A DNA stretch of 64,000 nucleotides, taken from assembly GCA_018257865.1 (NCBI GenBank), contig JAEUBA010000074.1:98105-162104 (forward strand). The letters run 5' to 3'. Source of the stretch: Stereocaulon alpinum. Its lineage: Eukaryota; Ascomycota; Lecanoromycetes; Lecanorales; Stereocaulaceae. Below, one piece after another: positions 33,818 to 44,866 of this stretch (position 1 is the first letter of the stretch; every line of letters starts with the position of its first letter). Made by a program: the position numbers and the translations under genes. The notes beneath the pieces are model-generated. The model searched no databases. It saw nothing but the letters and a program-made list of their open reading frames with translations, and was not told the DNA's origin.

Positions 33818-36800
33818 TTATTGTTGGGGTTTGCTCCAGAAGTCTAAGCTCGCTACGACATCCTCGCCTCCCTCATCTTCGTAAGCGTACAGAATCTGCC
33901 ACAAACGGTCAGCCTTTGATGGGCCAATCAGCTTAAAGAATGACCTACCTCTCTCGTAGAAGAATGCAACATGCGAATATTCTTTCCGGTGATGATGTGA
34001 ACAAGCTGGCTTGTCTCCAAGTGGCGAATCTCTATAAAATTTGGCTCGAATGCAAGTAGGTAGGGGTGTGACAGGGCGAAGTTTTGTGGCTTGCCTTCCC
34101 AATTGATGCACCAGTCAGGCCGAGCTCGCCAGCCGTTCCGGTTAACGAAGAAGGAGAAGTCGGTATAATGGAGGAGGAACTCGCCATTGAGTCTTTCGAT
34201 CGAGATGGGGACAATGTCTTTGCGGGTGACGAAATCGAGAGAGGTATCGGCATGGTCAAGAAGTGGTTGAGTCTCCAGCGTTTCTAGACTTACAACTTCG
34301 AAGCCACGGGAGCATGCTACGCAGAGCTTAGAACGTAGGAAGTCTATGGACGTAGACTCGGCAGGGACGTAGAATTCCTGTAGAGTCAGTACCATAGATG
34401 GACCTGTTGTAATAGAATCACATACCTTGAATGGCTTAAGGGCTTCCTGGCCGCCCTGAAACATTCTACCAATCGCCGGCTTCTTCTTTCCTTTCGAGAC
34501 TGTGTCCATCGGTTCGTACACCTTGATGGTCGTAGAGATACCTGACATCTTCGCTGAGCACACAAGGTGCCTTCCCATGCATACACCGGCCTTAAAAAAA
34601 TTGGCGTGATTCTGAATCTTTTTGGGTCTTTTTAGCATAGGCGATTGTGTGTCAAGTGGATCCAGAACCTCCAATGGATACGACATCAAGCTCTTAGTAG
34701 CGAGAACAAGTAGAAGTTGGTACTCTTCTAGCACGTCAATCTGGGTGACGTTCGAGATCTCGAGCACACGCTTGGGTCTCGCAGCTGCCGATTTAGGCTT
34801 GCGATCTGACACAAAAACCCCAGTATCCGTACCAAACACTAATTTCCTACCACCATCTGTACACGTCAGATGTACTCAATATGCAGCGAGGACACAGCCA
34901 ACTTACCAATGGGCACAAGGCAGTTGACCTTGTGACTGGAATTGAAGAAATTGTCACACAGCACGGTCTTGGTGTAGAAATTGCCACGGCTTCTAAGCTT
35001 TTCCTGTTGCTCCTCAATGTTCTCCATCCATTTCCGCCGCGAAATCGTCGAAGCCGCGTAAAGCGTCTGATCGTATCCGCCCTTGCCGATGTGTCGGAAA
35101 GTAATCGGAAAGCCTTCTTTACCGCTCGTCGCAGCTTTTGGACCATTGATTGCAGCCTTCGCCCCAGGTATTAGACTAGAGGATGGCCTTTTGGATATAC
35201 CCAGCCTCGGGATTACTTCGTCCATTTGAGTGATGATCAGTAGCTCCAAGGGTATTGGTTTCTTGTAAACTCGTAGCTCCTCCTGCCGATTGTTGGTCTT
35301 TTGCCGGACAAACAAAAGCGCGTGGTTGAACAAGTAAACATGGACTTCGCTCGAGTCCGTCGGGCTCTTTTTCAGGGGACCTTTATAGACCAGCTGTCGA
35401 CCTTCCTCGAGCAATTTGAGATGATCTCCCTTTTCACCTCCAGTCCATTTCAGAGCTTGTTGTAGCTGGCGTAGGTTAAATTGGTTCTCTGCTTTGCCGG
35501 ATTCTTCGTTGACTTTCTGCAAGAAACTCTTAATCAAGGAAATAGCTTGAGGGATATCTTGCCTATCTGGATTGTCTTCTGATGTGTATTTGAAGATATT
35601 TTCGAGCAGCAAAGGATATCTCGCGAGTCGTGTTGTAGGCTTTGTCAAGTAGCCATTAAGCTCAAGCTTTCTAGACTCTTTGAGTCGCTCCGTTTCATCG
35701 ACGAACTTGGAGAAGGTAGGGTTCCTTGTCCGTTCCGCTTCGAACTCGTGTTTACCCCACAATTGGTTCGCTCCATACTTTACGAACGGACCAAATCGTG
35801 GTACCCATTCTAGGAATATGTCGCCCACATTATTGACCACGGGATCCTCGCTTTGCCTTCTCGTTAGTGCTTCAGCCATTTTCGAATTCACGGCATGGAC
35901 CTCCATGCAGTTAGAGAAAACCGTCCGCACGAACCGTTCGCGATGTCGGTCAGGGATGGGTGAGGGGCTTATAGGGTTAGTAGAACGTAGGGGTTTCACC
36001 CAGAAGTCTCGGAGATATTCCAAATCTTTCACAAAGTCGCGCTCGGTATACATGAGTTCCGATATAACCTCTTGGCGCTTCTTCTCCCTCTCGTCAACGC
36101 TATTAGCAACTTCTTGCGTAACAGTATTTATCCAAAGTTTTTGTTCGTCGGGCTCATCAGCGTGCAGACTGGCCGATGATTGCTGCCGTCTCAAGCCAGG
36201 CTGTGGTTTCAAATTTAGTCGAGCCTGTTGCTCCAATCGGCGCGGGCAGGCTATTGAGTAGCAAAGCCTGTCACGCGTGCAAGTGGGAGAATAGCATTCT
36301 GTAAGAAGCGTGAACACGCCGTTCACATGTGTCGTAGTATCTTCCATCAGCGATTCCCGAAATTGGAAGATTTCCTGGGTTGAATCTCTTAGTCGATGAT
36401 CGTACGTAACATCATGGAAGAACTTTTGGGCATCCAGAGCACGTCCTAGTAGTAAGGCCAGGTTTCGGTCGGTGGTCTTAATGATATATGAGATCAAATC
36501 GACTGCCTCTTGGCCTGAAAAAGCAAGCTTATAAGACAAGTCGTTTTTACTACGATCGCCGGCTTGTATTCGCTCTCGAAAGACATCTGCAACTCTTGAC
36601 AAGAGGGCCGGATATACCAACGGGGCTCTGCTCTGAGCAGAAACTACAGTACTGCTTGTTGAAGCGCCAACTTTTTGCATAGACGGTCGATGCTGCAAAG
36701 AATTGGCTCTTTCATTTGAAGGTGCTATAGTAGAAGCCATTGACATAGTTCGCGATACAGTGCCTTCAGAGCTTGTGGTTCGGTCACGGGCGGTTGGGTC

Positions 36801-37658
36801 AGTCAGGGTAGGCGCCCGAGAGGGGGTATCGCGAATAGACGCATTATCTTGAAGAGTATCTGCATCCGACTCCCTCCTTCTGTTTGGTATCACCCTTCCA
36901 CTCATGGTCTGATTATGATCTCTGTCCATGGAGAAAGAGCTCATTGACATTGCTCTCTCGTCGTGCCGTTCTGGCACTATCCGCCCTTGCGCTGTCGTCC
37001 TCGACCCCATCGACTGATATGACTGCTGGCGGAAAGAATTTGCAGAGGCATTATTGTAATTGCTCGGTGGCGGGTTGTATGGGGCAGGGACCCTCATTGA
37101 AGCCATGGACTGTGTTCGATATGGATCGGCATTTGACGCAGGAGTTGGAGGGTAGCCTCTGTTGGGGACTGGCTTATATGAGTCCACAAGGCTGGGTGGG
37201 TAGCCGCGATTTGGCGGCTGTCTGTTGTACGGCGATGGGACAGGCTGGCGGGAGTCAATGCGTTGCGGTTGAGGATAGGGACGCTGGGCTGGGTTCGATG
37301 GCTGAGGAAGGTATTGAGGCTGTGGTTGTGGTTGCACTAGTCCACTGCCCTGTCTCTGGCTTTGATAATATCCGTTTGCTGCTGGGGGAGGATAGCCGTT
37401 TGGTTGGTACTGTTCACCTTGTGAAGGTCTTCGGCCGGCTGCGGATGAGATCTGCGATGCCATGGAACGTTGGGAGGTCATGGTATTGGATCTCTCCCCT
37501 GTCATTTGAGAAGAATCGCTTGTCATCGTTTGCGACCTCCCTGGCGGGGGAGCAGCTCCAAAGATATTTGAAAATGCGGCGTCTCTTTGATAGGATGACG
37601 CATGGCCATAATGATTTGGTCCTATGTTCCTCCCCTGCTGAACTCCATAATCCGCCAT
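33818..37658 (-). CDS. rom2: Rho1 guanine nucleotide exchange factor (DEP-DH-PH-CNH)
   Basis: Activates Rho1 at the plasma membrane in the cell-wall integrity pathway; fungal homologues are Rom1/2 and Rgf1-3. Exons on the minus strand: 37658-34907, 34856-34426, 34377-33949, 33895-33818; 1229 residues. Residues 1-340 are disordered, rich in Pro, Gln, Ser and Tyr, with a repeated NRGYPP motif. Then come DEP (about 347-436), the RhoGEF/DH domain (about 524-720, starting VISELMYTERDFVKDLEYLR), PH (about 743-876) and CNH (about 915-1215, VFGTDTGVFVSDRKPKS to HIITGKNIRMLHSSTRE). The intron at 34425-34378 is a multiple of three without stops, so retention would add residues silently; the family sequence supports its removal. 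The last exon encodes ILYAYEDEGGEDVV...FWSK, a typical end. Confidence 0.95.
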
Positions 37659-38381
37659 GCTCGATGAAATATTACAGCCTTGTAGCCCACTGCCCTTAGA
37701 GCTTTATCTCTTCACACGTTCGTGGGCGCTGGTGATTCCACTGGAGTCTATCGGAAGAGGGGGCGATTGCGCGGCTTCTGCAGTGATTGTGACTTATCTC
37801 CGCTCATTGATTGTAGCACAACACTAGTCCGAGTGCATTACACTAACGAATCTTCCACACCGAGCTCTGATTGCTGCTATGTTCTTGTCGTAAGGTAGGG
37901 GTTGTTGTAGTCTTAAGGTTCGCGTAAAAGGGTTTGCAAAGGACGGCGGAACGCCTTGTTGGGGCTAAGTAAAACCAAAGGAGTGTGCGATCGGTTGGCA
38001 TCAGTAGCCTCTGGATCTGAAAGATATGTTGGCAGTACTATGGCAGGGTGTAGAGATCGTTGTTGTTGGGTTTCTTAGAGATCAAGGATGGGAGTGGTCT
38101 TGCAAGATGGCAAACGAGAAATTCCGGTACGGGGACAAGCGCGAGTGGCAGTGCGCAGCTATCTAGTCCCATAACTCTACTTCTACACCTTTCCATCCAT
38201 GTACACCTCATTTGTCGATGCCTCTTAGACTGTGTATTCTTGCTCTGATCACTATTCAGCTAAGAGGCTGCCTCTTGTAGTCACTCTTCTTTCTTAAAAG
38301 ACCCCGTGCGTGGCTTCGACGTCATCAATCGCCGAGCAGGCGTCTACAATTGCTTAATACGATACCCAAGCTCAGTCCAGG
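37659..38381. other. divergent promoter region between rom2 and vma11
   Basis: About 720 bases separating two divergent starts. No repeats or RNA genes seen. Confidence 0.5.
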
Positions 38382-39277
38382 ATGTCGGAAGGGATCAAGT
38401 CCCCAAATTTCGCGCCCTTCTTCGGGATGGTACGTATTATCTTCGCCGCTACATGCTCAGATACTGACAAAGATGTGCAGGGCGGCATTGCTTTTGCTGT
38501 AAGTCTACATTACCCCCAGATCCTCGACCGAACACGACCGACTCACGTTTACCCCTCTTAGATGATATTTGGTTGTACGTCTTAGAAGAAGTGAGACTGA
38601 TGCAATCTGGTTGACTCATGAATCTCTTGCAGGTGCTGGGGCAGCATATGGCACAGCTAAATCAGGCATTGGGATAGCAGGAGTCGGGACATTCAGACCA
38701 GATCTGATAATGAAGGTTTGAAGGACACACTCTGGTAGTCACAGCATCAAGGCTGAATCTTTGAAAACTCTAGTCACTGATTCCAGTGGTCATGGCTGGA
38801 ATTATCGCCGTCTACTCGCTGGTCATAGCGGTTCTGATATCAGGAGATATGGAACCAACCAAGTCTTATAGTCTTTTCGAGTATGTTTACCACACGAACG
38901 CATGGCCGTTGCAGGACTTTGGCGATCTCTTTGTTTCCGCTACTCAGAACTGACACGGCTTTCAGTGGTTTCATGCATCTGGCTGCTGGCCTCTCCGTGG
39001 GCCTGACCGGCCTCGCTGCGGGTTACGCAATTGGTGTTGTTGGGGATGTCGTAAGTCAATTCACCGCTCTTGACGGCTTATCGGGTGTTGACCAGATGAA
39101 GGGTGTTCGATCATACATGCAACAGTCAAGAATATTCGTTGGCATGGTTTTGATACTCATCTTTGGGGAGGTCCTTGGGCTCTACGGGTATGATAAAGTG
39201 TTTTTGTGAAGAGGAGATCTTGCTAACAGGGTCAAAGGCTCATTGTCGCTTTGATATTGAACACAAACACAAACTAG
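38382..39277 (+). CDS. vma11: V-type ATPase proteolipid subunit c'
   Basis: Membrane rotor subunit c' of the vacuolar H+-ATPase, found only in fungi. Eight exons: 38382-38429, 38481-38498, 38562-38574, 38633-38715, 38774-38880, 38966-39050, 39102-39187, 39238-39277; 159 residues. The sequence is a chain of four transmembrane helices: FAPFFGMGGIAFAMIFG, IPVVMAGIIAVYSLVIAVLI, HLAAGLSVGLTGLAAGYAIG and FVGMVLILIFGEVLGLYG. The last holds the proton-carrying glutamate (IFGEVLG). SGIGIAGVGTFRPDLIMK and the PNFAPFFGMGGIAFAM start mark it as c' (Vma11) rather than c (Vma3), which typically begins CPVYAPFFG. Two exons of only 18 and 13 bases are needed to rebuild the first helix. Confidence 0.95.
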
Positions 39278-39869
39278 AGGCTTGTGTGGATATGGTACCC
39301 TGGTACCCTTTGCTGGCCGGGCGCTTCGGACGAACTCTCGGTAGCATTGCATAAGGCTGGGAATGTACTGGCGTTTGTACGATATAATGTAGTTAGGCCC
39401 CTGTTGATTGGTCCATGCTGCTCATCAACATTGAATTCGCCGATGATGCCACCAATATATGACATTATCAACTCCATCACCCTAATGCCCCCACGCTTAC
39501 TTTTGCGCCTCTGCGCCTTTGTCATGTTTCATTGAATGAGAAACAAGAGATTCGGCACCGAGCTCCGGGCCCCCTGTACCCTATAAGACAGTGGAAGGAA
39601 ATAATTAACGCGCCAAGTCCAGAAAGAACACACCGGGAAGGCTCTAGGGGAGTAAATTTCACGCAGTGCGACCGTGTAACCTCTCCTCTCACCTCATCAC
39701 GGTCTGCGCAACATCAGTATTCGACCCTTTCCTGCACATCACTCTCCTCTTCCATGGCCAAATCTCTGCAGCATGCAACCCAATCAACGTGCATAAAGAC
39801 CCTGATTTTACGCAAACCTAAGCTATCCTTGCAAGGTGCGGTGCGTCATTTGGCGGCTTGTTAGTCTGG
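39278..39869. other. intergenic, PKA gene promoter and 5' UTR
   Basis: About 590 bases. Short ORFs only. The 5' end of the downstream kinase gene is uncertain and could lie within this interval. Confidence 0.4.
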
Positions 39870-41620
39870 ATGGCAATGCTTGGCCGGCCCTCAGGCTCGA
39901 CAACAACCATCCGCCCGTCGAACTTGTCTCGCTCCAACACACTCACTCAAGGATGCCGCTCGCAGGCTGTCCTGCCACCAGAGGCCGTTGCCAATCTCGA
40001 AAACTCTCCGAGCATTCTTCCAAGGAGACTTAGCCTTCAACGTGTCAAAATGGCCACTGCCAAGTTCAAATCTCATTTCCACGCTCCCCACGGGCACCAT
40101 CTCTTCCGAAGCAACAGCGCCAATCTCCTCAACGAAAAGCCAATCGATGAGGAGCAGAAACAGAAAGAGAAGGACTTCATAGCATGCTTCGAGTGCAACG
40201 GGCCATCTCTCTCACCAAGTGAGATTGCTGAGAATCCGCGCAACAAGGAAGTGGGGTCAGCCTCGAAGCAGCTGAGAGTCGGCGACTTTGAGTTGATCAA
40301 GACTATCGGAACAGGTCAGTGTACTCAACGATGCCTGAGTACCTGGTTGGATGTGTGACCGTACTCACCTAGGACAGGCACTTTCGCTCGAGTATGGCTG
40401 ACCTGTCTGGCTGGGTCGCCAAAGGAGGGTCAAAAGGTCTTCGCATTGAAGATCCTCCGCAAGGTTGACAGTAAGAGTCCACGACGAGATCGCATTGCTA
40501 CTAGTACTAATACTAGTCTCGCAGTCATTCGTTTGAAGCAAGTTGAACACATTAAGAATGAAAGAAACACCCTTGCCGCTGTGGCCGGCCACCCGTTCAT
40601 TACGACTATGATTACCAGCTTCTCCGACCGAGACAGCCTATACATGCTAGTCTGCGAGCCCAATTCCTCAGCATCTATCTTTCTGCTAATGATTCAAAGC
40701 TTGACTATTGCCCCGGCGGCGAAGTCTTTACCTACTTACGTAGGGCACATCAGTTCGATGAGGAAATCTCACGCTTCTACGCAGCAGAAATTGTTCTGAT
40801 ACTTGAGTTCCTGCATGATGTTCAAGGCATCGCATATCGCGATCTGAAGCCGGAAAATATCCTCATTGACGGCGAAGGTCACTTGAAGCTTGTGGATTTT
40901 GGCTTTGCGAAGAAGATTTCAAATAGTACGCGATAAAACCCCCCGGACAAGGGTGATTTGCTGATTGAGTTTTACAGGAGAAACCTACACCCTCTGCGGA
41001 ACGCCGGAGTATCTTGCACCAGAAGTAATCCGAAGTTCAGGTAAAGCTAAGCTCATAAAACCTTTCTTTGCAGGTTCCTTGATATTCGCTCTTGTTTTTA
41101 AAGAGTCCGCTTTACTGACTTTCATCAGGCCATGGCACTGCTGTCGACTGGTGGGCTTTTGGTATTCTGATCTTCGAGTTCCTTGTTGGACAGCCGCCAT
41201 TCTGGAATCAAAATCCCATGAAGATCTACGAGCTGTAGGTTTACCCGAACAATGCACCCGTAGTCAAAGCTAACATCAACGATCAGGATTGTCGAGGGCA
41301 AAATCAAATTTCCTTCATCAGTCTCATCAGACGCCCGTGACCTCATTAGCGGTCTTTGCACTGTTAACCCCAGTCAGCGACTCGGCAACATCGCCAAGGG
41401 TAACTCAAGCGGTACCGCCTGTGTAAAGAGCCACCCTTTCTTTAAAACCATTGATTGGGAAGCGTTATATCAACGCAAAAGCAAGGGTCCTATTATTCCA
41501 AAAGTTCGACACCCAGCTGACGCCAGTAATTTTGACCATTACGACCCGCCTTCGGAAAGCAAAAGTGAGTACACAAAGGACATGGCGTCAAAATACGATC
41601 ATGAATTCAAGGACTTTTGA
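39870..41620 (+). CDS. pkaC2: cAMP-dependent protein kinase catalytic subunit, PkaC2 type
   Basis: Ser/Thr kinase of the AGC family, released from its regulatory subunit by cAMP. Exons: 39870-40314, 40378-40470, 40525-40649, 40700-40925, 40978-41040, 41129-41234, 41287-41620; 463 residues. Kinase motifs run in order: glycine loop GTGTFARVW, lysine in VFALKILRK, ERNTLAAVAGHPFI, YCPGGEVFTYL, catalytic YRDLKPEN, VDFGFAKK, activation loop YTLCGTPEYLAPE, then DWWAFG. The C-tail ends in the FxxF-type motif (EFKDF), as PKA does. GTGTFARV rather than GTGSFGRV points to the PkaC2 class. The N-terminal start is uncertain: ATGs at 39870, 39876 and 40050 (MATAKFKSH) are all in frame. The third intron has a GTCTGC donor. 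Confidence 0.92.
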
Positions 41621-42077
41621 GCGAAGACTCCGGGGCGCAGTGGGATATGTTTTATGGACATAAAGGAGCAATCGCTCATTGGCGTTCATTGGGCATTTCC
41701 TAAAGGTTGTGAAACTTTGTAATTCATAGACATAGGCACGGCCGGAGTCGGGAGAGCCTTCTGCTTTCGTGGAAAGAGTGTATGTAATTAGCTCGCGACG
41801 ATGACCGTAAGATGCAACAGCTTTCTATAGCTCACTTCCACATTGTTGCCCCCAAACTCCAATCATGAAGCGGGCATTCGCTGTAGAAGTCTTTGATGAC
41901 GATTCATCCGGGGTCCTCGCTTTAGCGGTGTTGTCCTTTCGGCAAGGCTGGAACAGGCTAGCCTCAAGCGTCAAATCTGCAGCACTTCCGAGCCTCAACG
42001 CGACTTGGCTTCGTCAACCTCGAGAACACGACTCCACAGATGAAAAGCCTCTACTTTGCGCGCTCTGTCTCTCCAAG
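41621..42077. other. intergenic / 5' leader of the SAP-domain gene
   Basis: The reading frame of the next gene is open back to an ATG at 41865, but residues 1-71 of that extension look unlike the family, so I treat it as leader. Confidence 0.45.
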
Positions 42078-44099
42078 ATGTCAGACTATGAGAAGCTTAC
42101 TGTCGTCAAACTTCGTGAAGAGCTGGTTAATCGTGGGCTGCCAAAAACAGGACTTAAGGCTGCCTTAATTCAACGTTTAGTCGAGGCTGATGCGCAATTG
42201 GGAAGTCCAGATGCGGCTCCTGGAGAGCCAGCAGCAGAGAAAACTCCTGCAGTTGTGCAAGCAGATAAGCCAGCAACGAAGGATGCGGCAGTGCCCGCTC
42301 TAACAATAGATGGGGTCCTTGAAGAAGAAAGCGCATCCAAGAAGAATGACGCGCCAGGACCTGAGGAGCCGAAAGTCGAGGTCATACAGGATAATGGTGC
42401 GATTCATATGGATGCAACTACATCTGAGGTGGGGATAGGCGCGCAAGTGATCTCAGCCACCAAAGTTGAACCTGAAAGCGCGGTATCTTTGGAACAAGCT
42501 CTAGACAAGGTCGCAAATATTACCACGGAATCCACTATTGAAGAGCTGGCCACACAGCAAATCTCGTCGGATGATGTTCTACCAGGGAATCTCACACGGT
42601 CCGCCGGCTCTAAGGAGCCGGAATCTGGACTTCAATTACCAACTCCTGATCAAGCCCAATCTGAGTCGACACAGGTTCAGGAAAGCCTCATGACAATCTC
42701 TACCCAGGCATCAGTAACCGGTGAGGAAATGCTGGAAGATTCAAGGAAGAGGAAGAGGAGAAGCCAGAGTCCACCTCCGTCATCGCTCGACACACAGCAA
42801 AGACTCAAAGCAAAACGAGCCAGGCCTCATGTAGAGCTGCCGGAGGACTCTGCGATGTCAGATGCTGCGCCGGCAGCCAAGTCAGATCATTCTCCTCTCC
42901 CCGACTTCGTACCCACCCTGTCGACTCAGGCGCAGATCAATGGCCATGCACATAGTGCGGAAGAGATCAGGCTTGATGAAGGGATTGATCCACCTTCGAT
43001 TGATCGAGCCACGGTAGAAGATACCACATCTTCACAGAACGGTGCAGCTGAGATTGAAGAGGTGTTAGCCCCAGAAGTAACCATGGCTACACCCAAAGTA
43101 GTCAAGAGCACAGAATCACCGATTAAACTATCACCATTGGATACCCGTTTCAAGAACCTTTTCACTGCACCTTCTAAGACCGATCCTTCAGCTCATAAGC
43201 CTCCATACACAGAAGCCGAAGACAGAATTATCGGACCTGCCCTGCATCCAGCTACATCTGCTCTATATATTCGCGAACTCATGCGCCCTCTTAAACCCGA
43301 AAATGTTAAAGATCATTTCGCCGCTCTCGCCACACCTTCAGATACTCCGGTCGATGCCAGTATCATAACAGAATTCTTCCTTGACTCAATACGAACACAT
43401 TGCCTTGTTGGATTTGCGAGTATATCTGCAGCTTCAAGAGTGCGCTCGGGGCTGCATGATCGCATATGGCCGAACGAGAGGGATCGGAGACCACTATTTG
43501 TAGACTTCATACCCGAAGAGAAACTCAAGCAATGGATTGATGTTGAGCAAAACGCTCCGAGTGGCAGGGGGCAGCCTTCGAAAAGGTGGGAGGTCGTATA
43601 TGAGGACGAGGAAGGCGAAATAAAGGCTTACCTGCAAGAGGTGGGTACGGGTAGTGGAGGAATCCGAGCAGCGAAGCCTGCGAAAGCCGATGCTGGCCTA
43701 GGTGTGCAAGGAGCGCCGTCAGGGCCACGTATCAAGGACCCAGACCTACACATTGTACAGCCGAGGGCCGACAATGGCAAGGGATTTCAAGCACTTGACG
43801 ACCTGTTCAGATCCACAACGGCCAAGCCGAAGCTATATTTCCAACCTGTTCCAAAAGCCAGAGTAAATCAAAGACTAGATAAGCTGGCTGCTGGACGTGG
43901 GGGAGGCCGAAGTGATGAGATGAGAAGGTTCTCATTCGAAGACGAGATCATCGTGGATAAGGGTCCTGAGTTTGGGAATCGTGGGAGAGGGGGATTTGGT
44001 GGAAGGGGAGGAGGGTTTTCGGGGACTTATCGGGCTAGGGGTGGAGGTTACAGGGGGGACAGTCATCGAGGTGGGGATAGTTGGAGAGACCGGCGTTAA
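42078..44099 (+). CDS. SAP-domain protein, Acinus-like (ASAP complex subunit)
   Basis: Single-exon protein of 673 residues. It starts with a SAP DNA/RNA-binding domain (SDYEKLTVVKLREELVNRGL to about residue 40). A long acidic, disordered middle follows, containing the basic RKRKRRSQSPPPS (about 220-235). An RRM-like fold lies at about 400-480 (SALYIRELMRPLKPENVKDH ... CLVGFASISAASRVRSGLHD). The motif RPLFVDFIPEEKLKQWIDVE directly after it matches the RNPS1-SAP18-binding segment of Acinus. The C-terminus is an RGG-rich tail (GNRGRGGFGGRGGG). In animals Acinus, RNPS1 and SAP18 bind the exon junction complex; a similar role in splicing is inferred. An upstream in-frame ATG at 41865 exists, but the SAP start argues for 42078. 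Confidence 0.82.
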   Translation: MSDYEKLTVVKLREELVNRGLPKTGLKAALIQRLVEADAQLGSPDAAPGEPAAEKTPAVVQADKPATKDAAVPALTIDGVLEEESASKKNDAPGPEEPKVEVIQDNGAIHMDATTSEVGIGAQVISATKVEPESAVSLEQALDKVANITTESTIEELATQQISSDDVLPGNLTRSAGSKEPESGLQLPTPDQAQSESTQVQESLMTISTQASVTGEEMLEDSRKRKRRSQSPPPSSLDTQQRLKAKRARPHVELPEDSAMSDAAPAAKSDHSPLPDFVPTLSTQAQINGHAHSAEEIRLDEGIDPPSIDRATVEDTTSSQNGAAEIEEVLAPEVTMATPKVVKSTESPIKLSPLDTRFKNLFTAPSKTDPSAHKPPYTEAEDRIIGPALHPATSALYIRELMRPLKPENVKDHFAALATPSDTPVDASIITEFFLDSIRTHCLVGFASISAASRVRSGLHDRIWPNERDRRPLFVDFIPEEKLKQWIDVEQNAPSGRGQPSKRWEVVYEDEEGEIKAYLQEVGTGSGGIRAAKPAKADAGLGVQGAPSGPRIKDPDLHIVQPRADNGKGFQALDDLFRSTTAKPKLYFQPVPKARVNQRLDKLAAGRGGGRSDEMRRFSFEDEIIVDKGPEFGNRGRGGFGGRGGGFSGTYRARGGGYRGDSHRGGDSWRDRR

Positions 44100-44866
44100 G
44101 ACTATGGGGAGGTCAGGCCTATATGCATGCATACTGGTGGCAACGGTTGGAAAAGTAGTCTAGTCTAGGCACCATTGGAGCTGGAATAGCATGGCGCCTG
44201 TGGCGTCGTAGCCCAACTTGAGATCTTTGAAGATCTGATCCTAGGCACATTATGTGTTCACTTCTCCACTTGGACTTTCAACTTTGCTAGTTGAGGCTAA
44301 GTAGTAAGTGAGGCTATTCATGGAATCTCGGAGATTTAAGCCTTGTGTCAGGGTAACCCGTTACACGCCATCGCGCCAACGTGATTTGCCGCTAGCATGG
44401 ACAGCACATAGAGACAACTATTGTAGCCAGTGGTGACTGCAGATCAAACCTGCAATCCATACGGACCCCTTTCTGTCACCCATAAAGCGACTACATGTTC
44501 CTTGTGACCCGTCAACCACAAAGCCCAATGAGCTCATAGCCCCGCGCCTGCATTGTCCCCGCCTCAGACAAAGGAACCCCCTGGTCCGCTACAATCCTTC
44601 GACTAGTGCTCCGCCTTCGAAACACCGATCCTTCGGTACGCTGTATTTACGATATTTACGACCACTGTCCGCCCTGACTGCTAACGACTTACGATCTACT
44701 TTTCACAATCTTGTACAGGAGTAAGCGCAGTGCGCTCTTGCGACCATCGAAGGAGGAAGGACTAACGACCTCTGAGCTGGCGCCTATCGAACAGAAGACG
44801 CTGGCGTGGATTTGAGAATAAAAGCGAGACGTTCGAGGGTGGGCCAGGGGAAACGTCTTGCTCAAG
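44100..44866. other. intergenic, promoter of the OSTalpha-like gene
   Basis: About 770 bases between two genes in the same direction. Nothing else recognised. Confidence 0.5.

Noticed and set aside
41865..42077. N-terminal extension of the SAP-domain protein
   Set aside because: The open frame continues to an upstream ATG, but SAP proteins of this type start at the SAP domain and the extension looks non-conserved.
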